Both the position numbers and the translations under genes were made by a program. A stretch of DNA of 64,000 nucleotides from assembly GCF_027595985.1 (NCBI RefSeq), contig NC_073306.1, positions 85,609,599 to 85,673,598 on the forward strand. The letters are read 5' to 3'. This DNA comes from Sorex araneus (Eukaryota > Chordata > Mammalia > Eulipotyphla > Soricidae). Shown in pieces: positions 25,001 through 37,000 of the stretch. A model generated the notes under the pieces. The model was not told the origin of the DNA and made no database searches. It was given only the letters and a program-made list of their open reading frames with translations. The first letter of the stretch is position 1, and each line of letters begins with the position of its first letter.

Positions 25001-28000
25001 AAATGAAGGAGAGATGAAACTGATAACCGTATTTCTATACCAGAAAATAGTAAACCAAGCAACAGCTTACCTAACTCATTTTGACTATCTTCTCAAAAGG
25101 CAAAGCTAGCTAACAAAAACAAGGTTATATAAAGGGAGCAACTGGCAACCACAGGGCATAACAGAAAGGGAGCTTTTAGTGTCAAACAATTTTGACTTAT
25201 GATACTAACAAATTTGATAACCTCGGTGTTTTATCCTCTGAAAAGTGACATTAAAAATCTCTTTCACAAAATAGTGAGGAAGATTAGATTGAAATAGCAA
25301 ATATACCAAACCCATAGACACATAGTAGATAAGCAGAATACACAGTACTTCCATTGAAATCTCTCTCCTTTTTCTATATCCCAAAATGATTCATTCTCCA
25401 TCTTTCTGGTTACTATAACCTTAAAAAAAAAAATCATCTCCCTTAGTCCCCAGAGGAAAGAAACAATCACTCACTCGTTCCATCATCTGGTTCGAAGTGG
25501 CCAGTGTTATTCCATGTATTGCCACTACTGTTGCCATAGTTATCATCAGTATTGGTTGGTTCTGCATAATCAGCTGGGTTAAAGGTTCTGGGGGGGGAAA
25601 AAGGCTTAAAAGAGTCTGACTTCGAAACAGTACCAACAAAGTGAAGAGGGCAATTAGAAATAACTCTTTGCGAGTACAATCTATTGGGGGGTGGGCTTAT
25701 TCAAGTCTATAATCCTATATATTCTGTATCCTTTTATTATCAATCTGAAATGTTATGCTGTAATCTAAATTTACAACCATTATTCATTTTGGGTTATCAA
25801 TAACCACAATAAAAACAGAAAGCAGGGGCTGGAGTGATAGCACAGTGGGTAGGGCGCTTGCCTTGCACGTGGCCGACCTGGGTTTGATTCCCAGCATCCC
25901 ATATGGTCCTCTGAGCACCGCCAGGAGTAATTCCTGAGTGCAGAGCCAAAAGTAACCCCTGTGCATTGCCTGGAGTGACCCCAAAAGCAAAAAAATCACA
26001 AAACCAAAACCAGAAAAGTACATGGGTCAAAGAGACATTAAGTTAAGACCATCTGCCTTGTATTTGGCCAACCCAGTTCATTCCTGGCACCATATGATCC
26101 TGAGTATCACTAGGGAGCATACCCCAAGGACCCAAGTCCCCTCCCCAAATAGTTAGTATATGTGATCAAATAAAGTCAGAGATGATAATACATTTATCAT
26201 CACTAAGGTAAAATTTATAACTAAAATACAAGCCTTACACAGCTGACCCCAGTTCAACCCCCAGCACCACATACAGTGATCCCTGAGCATAGAGTCAGGA
26301 TAGTTGCTGAGCAAAGCTGGGTGTGACCTAAAATCAAAATCAACACAAAAATATACTTAAGGATACCCAAGAGATAGCTCAGGTGTTAAGACCTTTGCCT
26401 TGCAGTAATCCCTTAGTACAGAGCCAGAACTAACCCACACAAGTGGGTGTGGGCTCAAATTACAAAGAAGTCCTAGTCTATACTGTATCACTGCCATCCC
26501 GTTGTTCATGGATTTACTCGAGCGCCATCAGTAACATCTCCATTTGTCTCAACCCTGAGATTTTAACAGCTTCTCCTTACTCGTCTTTCCCAACGATTGG
26601 AGGCTCTTTTCAGGGTTTGAGAATGTCATTGTTACTATATTTGGCATATCGAATACACTACGGGGAGTTTGCTAGGCTCTTTCATACCTAGTCTATACAT
26701 CTTACTAAATAGTCTAGAGACCTTTCTTTTATTTTATTTTTTATTTTTTTGGTTTTTGGGTCACACCCGGCGATGCACAGGGGTTACTCCTGGCTCTTCA
26801 CTCAGGAATTACCCCTGGAGTTGCTCAGGGGACCATATGGGATGCTGGGATTAGAACCCGGGTTGGCCACGTGCAAGGCAAACGCCCTACCCGCTGTGCT
26901 ATCGCTCCAGCCCCCTAGAGACCTTTCTGGTCAAGAAAAAAAGAAAAAGAAAAAAAAGAAGAAAGACTTAAGACCGCCTATTTTCAGGATTATCAGATAC
27001 TAGACATTTCAACCTCAAAGACTAACATTAGATCAATAAAAACTTACCCCATTCCTTGAGCAGAAAACCTTCCCCCTCGCCTCCCAGAGCCACCTAAAGA
27101 GAAAAGGTGAGGGAAAGAGTTTCATATCTTCTTTTAGAGGACATAAAACCACCTTAACAATTAAAAGTTATGGAACAGAAAATCTTTATAATGCCACTGA
27201 TATGGCCAAGACCACGGCTCAGCAGTAAAACAATTATGTGAGACCTGTGGTTCAATTCCCAGTACCACAAAAATATAGGTTAGATGATGTGATGAGCAGA
27301 TATTCTTTTACCCCATAGCACATCAGTTAATAAAATGACAGTTTAATTATTAGTATAAGATTTCTCGTCTGATATCAAACTGCTGGGTGCTCAAGCAAAT
27401 ACAGTAATAGCAATAATAAAGACCAGATAAATTATCAACATTCTTTCTTGGTCCCCATTGAGCAACTTCTTGTATTTTCAAGACACCTCAACAATCAAGG
27501 TACGCAATTATATTGGTTTCAGGTAAACCCCTAGAAACTAAGGAGTACCATAATCCAACAAAACTAATTACCTCTGCCTCGGCCACGACCTCTTCTGCCT
27601 CTTTCTGTGCCTCTTCCAGAAGGTCCTCCACTCTTGGTTCCATCTAATCCATTTTCCTGACCCCGAACTGAAATATAAAACACCAACAAACAGAAAAAAC
27701 CAGATGGCCAAAGTAGCAATAAAACATGCAAAAAATGTTATGTTATAAGTGGCAGGGGAGACAAGAAAAAATGAGCTACAAAAAGGGGACAGAATGGTTA
27801 CATGGAGAATGATGATAAACCACAACAGGGAGCTACTAAAGTCAGATAACTTTAAAAATGGGTATTCATAAATGGGTACTTGATTACTCAATATAGAGCA
27901 ATTTCATAACAAACTGGTGGTTTCTGCTAAAAAATGCTAACTGTAAGAGATGTCAATGTCTCAGAATAAATGCTGGTGAAATAACTAAGAGGGTGATATA

Positions 28001-31000
28001 ATGGTTAATAGATGCAGTTAAGCAGGGCCCTACACATCCCTGAAATCCAGACATTACTGACCCACAGCTGGTTTTGTTAAAGCCCCATGCATACACTCTC
28101 GTCCACGGCTGGCACCTCTCCCCCGTCTTGGTGGCCCACCACGTCGCCGGCTATAGTCTCTGTCCCGATCTCGATTTTCTTTGCCTTCTTCGTTGGATTC
28201 CGTCTGACCACCATCCTTCTGTCCTGAGACTCCCTTTTTCTTCCCGACCATTTCCCAGGAATGCTACAGAACGGCAAACAGTCATGTCTAGTCAATATGG
28301 TTTGCTACCAGAAAATTGGAAGAGCTAAGACAAATGATAATCATCCTCCCCTAAGCACTGATGCCAAGACATTTCTAGTTACTTATGATTTTAGTTTTTA
28401 TTTGCAGGGGGAGGGGGTGGCCAGCCAACCCAACAGAGCTCAGGGCACCATATTAGGTTCGAGAGATCTGGGTCAGCTACATGCAAGGAAAGTATCCTAC
28501 CCACTGTACCATTCCTCCAAACCCTACGCTACTTGTGTTTAGAGTATAGGCAAAAAAATCTCCAAAGTTTAAACCTATTTAAAACTAAGTTCTTTCTGCA
28601 GGGTAGCTGCTTACATACAAAATATTGCAAAGATCATTTCCGAAAAGATTTAAAAATCTCTTGGGGCTGGAGTGATAGCACAGCGGGTTGGGCGTTTGCC
28701 TTGCACGCGGCCAACCCGAGTTCGAATCTCAGCATCCCATATGGTCCCCCCAAGCACCGCCAGGAGTAATTCCTGAGTGCATGAGCCAGGAGTGACCCAA
28801 AAAGGAAAAAAAAAAAAAAAAAGATTTTAAAATCTCTATACACTTCAGGGGCCAGAACGATAGCACAGTGGGTAGGGCGTTTGACTTACACGCGGCCGAC
28901 CCGGGTTCGATCCCCGGCATCCCATATGGTCCCCCAAGCACTACCAGGAGTGATTCTTGAGTGCAAAGCTAGGAATAACCCCTGAGCATCGCTGGGTGTG
29001 ACCCCAAAAAAAGAAAAAAATCTCTATACACTTCAATCATTTGTGTTTTAGTACAAGGATCTCATACGGTCCCGGATGACTTTATTTTTGCTCTCTCAGG
29101 GATCAAAATCAGGGCAATACTCTACCACTGAGTCATATCCCTAGCTCTGATCACCATTTATCAATTGTGATTCCTCAGCTACAAGGACCTCCCTTTGCAT
29201 TCAGTGACTTCCAACTTTTTAATGGTTTTATTCACAACAAATAAAAAAAAGGAAAATAAGTTTGCAAAAGTTAATTTTCACTTCTCTATTTTTTTCTTTT
29301 GGTTTCTGGGTCACACCCAACTAGGCTCAGGGCTTACTCTTGGCTCACTCCCGGTAGTGCAGGGGTACCATATAGGGGGGTATTGAGGTCAAACATGTGT
29401 CAGCTGCATGCAAGGCAAGTGCCCTAACTGCTGTACTAACTGGCCTCTTTCACTTAACCATGAGGCATACTCTCTAGACAAGCAACCTTTAGTTTAAGAG
29501 GAAATAACCAGTACCAACAGACTGACACAGAACTCATTTATTTTGGTTTGTGGACCAAACCTGGCATGCCTTGAATGCTGCAGTGTCAGGGATCAAACCT
29601 AAGGCTTCTGGCCTGAAAGACAAGCTCTGCATATATACTCAGCCTACCTAAATGATGCCTCCAGTTCTCAAATTCCTTTAAGATCAAATGGGCCAAGATG
29701 ATCAAGATAGATCAATGGGCTACAGCATATTCTCTGCACTCAGCAGTCCAGGGATCAAATGCTGGCATTACATGGCCCCCACCAGTCCCCCAAGTACCAT
29801 GTCTAGAATGGCCCAAGTACCATGCATTAGGTATGGCTCTAAAACCTAATCCAGGGGCTGGAGTGATAGCACATGGGGTAAGGCGTTTGTCTTGTATGTG
29901 GCCAACCCGGGTTCGATTCCCAGCATCCCATATGGTCCCCCAAGTACCTCCAGGGGTAACTCCTGAGTGCATGAGCCAGGAGTAACCCCTGTGCATTGCC
30001 TAGTGTGACCCAAAAAGAAAAAAACAAAACCTAATTCGGTCATAAATAGTGAAGGTCAAATAGGAGCCAGAGCAACAGTACAGTAGCAGATAAGAGGATT
30101 CTCCTGCATGCAGCAGACCTGGGTTCTATCCCCAGCATCCTATATGGTCTCGAGCCCACCAGGATTGATTCTTTTTTTTTTTTTTGGTTTTGGGTCACAC
30201 CTGGCGATGTACAGGGGTTACTCCTGGCTCTGCACTCAGGAATTACTCCTGGCGGTGCTCAGGGGACCATATGGGATGCTGGGATTTGAACCCGGGTCGG
30301 CCGCATGCAAGGCAAACGCCCTACCCGCTATGCTATCACTCCAGCCCCCCAGGATTGATTCTAGAGCATAGAGCCAGGACTGAGCCTTGAGCACCACCAG
30401 GTGTAGCCCAAAACAAACACAAAAAGCACACTAGTATTTTGGAAGGCACAGCGTTCCAAATGCTGTTTCAAGGAAGTATTCCACTGCAAGTAGCAAGTGT
30501 GGTAATTTTTTTTTTTTTGGGGGGGGAGGACTGGGGTTTTGTTCCACACCTGTCTAAGAGCTTACTCCTGGCGTGTTCAGGGGACCTTATATGGTACCAA
30601 GGATTGAACCAAGGTTGGCACATTCAGGCAAGATTCTCAATTACCCTGTGAAATCTCTCTGCCCCCCTCCAACGGCAAGGTTTTATGGGTTCTTTTTGTT
30701 GTTTTTTTTTTTTCCTTTGCTTTTTAAGTCACACCCAGCAATGCTTGGGGGTTATTCCTGGCTCTGCACTTAGGAATTACTCCTAACGGTGCTTGGAGGA
30801 CCATATGGGATGTTGGGGAGCGAACCAGGGTAAGCCCTGTGCAACAAAAACTCCCTACTCACTGTACTATTGCTCCGACCCCTACACAGCAAGTTTATCC
30901 ACTATTCTCTATTTAAACTGATAAAAACCAATTCAACTTTCCCCAAGTCAAAATAATCAAAATCGATTATTTTGACTCATTTCAGAGTGCACTCTAGTAA

Positions 31001-34000
31001 GGAAATAAACTACTGTTTTCTGGGGCTGGAGTACAGCCCGTAGTGTGTCTGCCTCACATGCAGCCGACCTGAGTTCGATACCCAGCATCCTATATGGTTC
31101 CTGGGAGCAGCACCAGGAGTAATCCCTGAGCATTGCTGGATGTGAGCCATATATATTTTTAAATAAACTTTTGTTTTCGGGCCACACCCAGCAATGATCA
31201 GGGAAGCAAATGGATTGAACCTGGGTCGGTCACATGCACGGCAAGCATCTGATCTACTGCACTATGGCTTTAGCCCCTGCTATTAAATACTCTAACTCTA
31301 AAAACATTCATTCCTCAAAGTAAGTTTGGTAGGGAGAGTATCTTGGTGGGAAAGGGTGCATCTGGCAGTGCCCAGGGAAACATATGCAGTGCCAGGGACT
31401 GAAATGGAAAAACTTACATATACTTGCATATATCTTATCTTCTGTACTAGGCCTCTGGCCCCCTATCTCAATTACCCTGATTTTGAACAAAATCAGGTTC
31501 TGGGCCATCAAGTATAGCCCAGAAACAAACACAAAAATAAACCTATTGAGTTGGAGACAAGAGCACAGTGGGTAAGGCATTTGCCTTACATATGGCTGAC
31601 CTGAGTTCGATCTCCCAGAACCCCATATTGTCCCCCAAACCCTGCCAGGAGTGAGCCCTGAGCACTGCTGGGTGTGCCCCACCCCCCCCCAAAAAAGAAT
31701 CATTAGCTTTATTTTTGCTTAGTCTAGCTTAAAACCTGACAAATTTTAGGAACCTGTGACCATCTCCCTCTTCTGTGATATATATGGAAAGCCCTGGCAT
31801 CAGATGGGTTGTTGTTTTTTTGCATTTTTTGTTTTTTTAATTAAACCTCCGATCGGATGGTTCTAGGAAAAAAAGTTACTATGATCTCCTCGATAGCACT
31901 GCCAGGTTTCTGGCATCTCACACACCCAAATAAAGTCAACATCCTTGGCAGCTGCCTCTGCTTTCCATTGGTTTAACTAGCAGGTTGTTTATCTGTGGCA
32001 GTAGTCTACATCTACTATATTTCCCCTTTTTGATACTTCTGAAGATCAGACTTGCGGCACTAGGCAGATAATAGTGAAAGATAAAATGAGACATGCAGAA
32101 AAAAATTCGCACTTTTAAAAAAGCATGATAGTCCCGGGGCTGTAGTGATAGCACAGTGGGTAGGGCATTTGCCTTGCACGCGGCCGATCCGGGTTCGATT
32201 CCCAGCATCCCACATGGTCCCCTGAGCACCGCCAGGGTTAATTCCTGAGTGCATGAGCCAGGAGTAACCCCTGTGCATCACCAGGTGTGACCCAAAAAGC
32301 AAAAAAAGAAAAAAAGCATGATAGTCCCATCTCCACCAAAAACATCTTAGAACTATCATTCTAAAAGTGAAATAAGGGGCTGGAGCAATAGCACAGCGGG
32401 TAGGGCGTCTGCCTTGCACGCGGCCGACCCGGGTTGATTCCCAGTATCCCATATGGTCCCCTGAGCACTGCCAGGGGTGATTTCTGAGTGCAGAGCCAGG
32501 AGTAACCCCTGTGCATTGCTGGGTGTGACCCAAAAAGCAAAAAAAAAACAAAAAAAAACAGTGAAATAAAAGTAAACTAGAGTCCTTATATCTGATTGTA
32601 AAGGCAGCAAACTTTCAAATAAGGTCAATGATTTAAAATTTAATCCAAGATGGTAACTTTGAAGAAAAATATCCAAAATTTAAATTTAGTGACTGAAAAT
32701 AATTTTTTTGGTCAGGAATGAGAGACTCAATAGTACAGCACTTGCTTTGAGGCCCTGGGTTCAATTCTTAGCACTGCATGGACAGCCCCTGGCCTTGTAA
32801 CAGAGTAGCCCCCAAGCACAACCAAGTGTGGTCTCAAAGCAAAAAATAAAACTAAAACCAAATTTTCTCAACAGTTAGCTAAAATGACCATAGTCAGTAA
32901 CCTGGTCTTCCTAAGGATGAACTCTGGAATCTATCTCGACCAAAGAGTCCCCAAGGAAATAAAAATAAATTTGCCATACCGCTTACATCCCAGAACATCT
33001 CACATACTACCTTTTTTTTTTGCTTTTTGGGTCACACCCAGCGATGCTCAGGAGTTACTCCTGGCTCTGCACTCAGGAATCACACCTGGCGGTGCTCGGA
33101 GGACCATATGAGATGCTGGGAATCAAACCTGGGTTGACCTTGTGCAAGGTAAACACCCTACCTGCTGTGCTATCGCTCCAGTCCCCCACATACTACTGAT
33201 TAAGGTGAAATGCTTATTCTGCATTTTCCCTTATTTTTGATTTTGGGGGAGTACTCAGGGCTTACTTCTGGCTCTGCATTCAGAGATCACTCTGGGCAAG
33301 CTTGGTAAACCATATGGGGTGCCAGGGATCAAATCTGGGTCGGCCACAAGCAAGGCAAACATTCTACTATACTATCACTCTAGTCTCAGAATACTTTTAT
33401 GGGATTTATAATTTGATAAACAACAAGACAGATAGTGCAAAGAGATGCTTGCCGTGTACACTGCTGAACTAAGTTCAATATCCAGCATGAACTGAGTTCA
33501 ATATCCAGCATTGCATAACCCCAAGGACCACCAGGAGTGACCCCTGAGCACAGAGCCAGGAATAAACTCTTAGCGCTGCAAATATGGCCCCTAAACCAAA
33601 AGTAAATTACAATGAGTAAAATAAATTCCAGGGCCAGAGTATTCCCTATCATCTTCACTATGGTGAATACAGTAGATTGTAAAGTGTGTTCCAATACTCC
33701 TTCAACAGAAATAAGATCATCCCATGAAAAAGTGTTGGGATGGGTCTTTGAGCATACTATGACTGAGACTCGATCCTAAAAGCCCTGTAACTGTTCTCAT
33801 GGTAACTCAATTAAAAAGTTTTAAAAAAAAAAAAGAACAAAGAAAACAAATATTAATTTAAAAATGGAATTATACTAAACTAAAAGGTTTTCACACTAAA
33901 AAAAAAAAGCTATCATTAAAAAAAAAAACACTCTAGGGGCTGGAGCAATAGCAGAGCGGGTAGGGCGTTTGCCTTGCACGCGGCCAACCTGGGTTCGATT

Positions 34001-37000
34001 CCCAGCATCCCATATGGTCCCTTGAGCACCGCCAGGAGTTATTCCTGAGTGCAGAGCCAGGAGTGACCCAAAAAGAAAAAAAAAAAAAGACACTCTAAAA
34101 AAAAAAGTGTTGTGAAATGTAATCTAATATATACTGATAGGGGCTAGGGAGAAAAATCTAAGGGCTGGAATACATGCTTTGCATGTAAGAGGTCCAAATT
34201 AGATCTCAGAGGTCACACAGTCCCCAGAGCATACCACCAGGAGCCCACCTCCCCATAAACTGAACGGAGAACAACCAAGGCCAGGTCTTACCCCAACCAC
34301 TCCACACAAAAATAGCAAAGCTAAAACTAATGGGAATAATCTAAAAGTTAGCATCCAACAGTTTGTAGCTCTGCTTGATAGCAATAATTCAAAAATCTTT
34401 TTTATTGTTACCTAAGGCTATTAAAAAGTACCTTTTCTTTGGTTTCGTTTGGGGCCCACTCCAGGTTCTGCGCTCAAGATTAGTCCTGGTGGGCCCGCTG
34501 GGGCATATGGAGTCCTGGGGATTGAACCCAGGTTAAATCAGATGAACTCAGTAATGAAAAGTCACTAACCAAGAATTAGTAACTTATTGCCAGCCAATTA
34601 GGAGAGATTGATTTTACTTATTTTCTCCTATTTCAAATGCATTTTAAGTACAGCAAATACTAAGATAGGTCTCTGCTCTATTTAAATAATAGTGACATAT
34701 GTTAAGCTAAGTTACTCCACTTGCGGGCTGGCGGATAACCCAGCAGGTAAGGCATTTGCCTTGCACTCGGCCAACCCGGGTTCAATTCCTCTGCCCCTCT
34801 CAGAGAGCCCAACAAGCTACTGAGAGTATCTCGCCCCCACGGCAGAGCCTGGCAAGCTACCCGTGGCTTATTCGATATGCCAAAAACAGTAACAACAAGT
34901 CTCACAATGGAGACGTTACTGGTGCCTGCTCGAGCAAATTGATGAGCAACGGGATGACAGTGACAGTGACAGTGACTTCACTTGCAACTTTTAGAATATA
35001 ACCCTCTCAACCAGGACCCAGAGAACACTTTATTGGCACTGTACCGTATCTGGGTTTCCTTCCAGTAGTACATTGATGGCTCTGTTGATATCTCCATTGC
35101 AGTCATGTAAAGCAATGACACATTCGTCCTGGTTCTTGCCCGTAATATCAATCAACTAAAAGAGAAAGATAAGCAATTGTCATGAAAAAGTTTGCACCCC
35201 TCATGAAGGAAGCTAGGTGAAGAAAATGAACATACTAATTGTGCTTGGGGAAAAATAGGCTTTCAAAGCAAAATGTACAGAATTATTGTATTCTAGTTCT
35301 TAAAGTAAACAGCAATACCTAAGGTCAGGGATGGGACCAAAAGAATTTACCAAAAGGAAACAAACAAGTCAACTAACAAAGTAAAATCCAGAAACACTTG
35401 ATCAGCATACCAGGAGTGATCCTGAGTGTAGAGCCATGAGTAACCTACTGAGCATAGCTGGCAGTGCCCCAAAAATAATGACAACAAAATAAGTTCAACT
35501 TAAGAAAAAATCCCTTTGAACATGCTATCTCTCCAAAGAAGTACAGTAAAACAGACAATAAAAGTATTTATCTAGTGGCTTAAGCTATTAAATTTCAGAT
35601 CATACTTCTTTAATGCTGACTAAAAAAGTACACTGGAAGACATCTATTTAATTTCATTATGCTTTAATACTGGTCTTTTTTTCATAGTTTAGGGCAAATT
35701 AATAATACTCACTTGTTTCACCTTTTCCTCAAAGTCAGCATCATTATGGTCCGAAATCATCTGTGCAAGTCTAATTTGTTCTGCAGTAGCCTAGGAATTG
35801 AGATGAGATCAAAACATGATGAAAAAGCAACACCTTAGAATAGAAGTTCTCAAACCTGGGGTTGGAAAGATGGTAGTGAGTAGGGTGCTTGCCATGCACA
35901 CACCAACCCAGGTTCGATCCCCAACATCCAATCTGGTTCCCTGAACACCGACAGGAGTGATCCCTGAATGCAGAGCCAGGAGTAACCCCTAAGCATCACC
36001 AGGAATGACCCAAAAACAGAAACAAAAGCTGCTCCCAAACTTATGTGGTTTACCATCTTTTGAAGAGATCACTCAGTACCCCCTTTGCTTGTTTCTTAAA
36101 ACAAATAGAAATCATCCTCCCACCCCCCCACCCAATTCTGTATGACCACTTCACTCTCTAGGATCATTTCCCAAGGCACAGTATAGTCCACTTTGGGAAA
36201 CAATGGTTTAAAGAAAAATAGTGAGCCCTGTCATCAATATCCACTCTACTTCCCACATTAATTTCCTATTCTTATAAGCACCATTTATGATATTTCAATC
36301 AACAAAATGACAAAAGAGAGACGCTATCATATTTCATTCTGTAGTCCCTTTAAAATACTTTCTCCACCATCCTTCAGTAAAAGGCATTCCAGGGGCCAGT
36401 GAGAAAGTACAGCAGGTACTCACACATCCACCCATCATCCCACCCCAAAGGCTCTCATCTTGAACTTGAGAACACAGTACCACTTTGAAACATTTGTGCT
36501 TTAATTCACATTAATACATTTGAAAAGTCATGTGTAAACCCAGTTCCTGTTTCTGCATAGCCAATGTTATCCTCTTATTCTTGAGTCTGGAAAATACAGG
36601 GTTTAGTTTGAGGATACACTATTTTTTAAGAATTCAATCTTTACAAAATTCCAGGAATACTACTGTCCCAATAAAGTTTAAAATTCTGGCTCAAATTCCT
36701 CTGGAAAAGAAGCCATAGTACAGCGGGTAAGATGCATGCAACCAACTGAGGTTCTATTCCCTGACACCCCAGATGGCACCCTGAGCTCCACTAGGAGTAA
36801 TCCTTGAGCACAAAGCCCTAAATGTTGCTGGGTGTACCCAAAAACAAAGTAGCAAGTTCCTTTGGAAACAGAGGTAAAAGGAAAAATGATGAAGGGCCAT
36901 GGAGATGGTTCAAAAGGTTTGAGCTTTGCACTCAGGAGCACAAGGTTTAGACACCAAGACACCTCCACCTCTTCTCCCTAGCACTGCCAGGTATGGCCAA

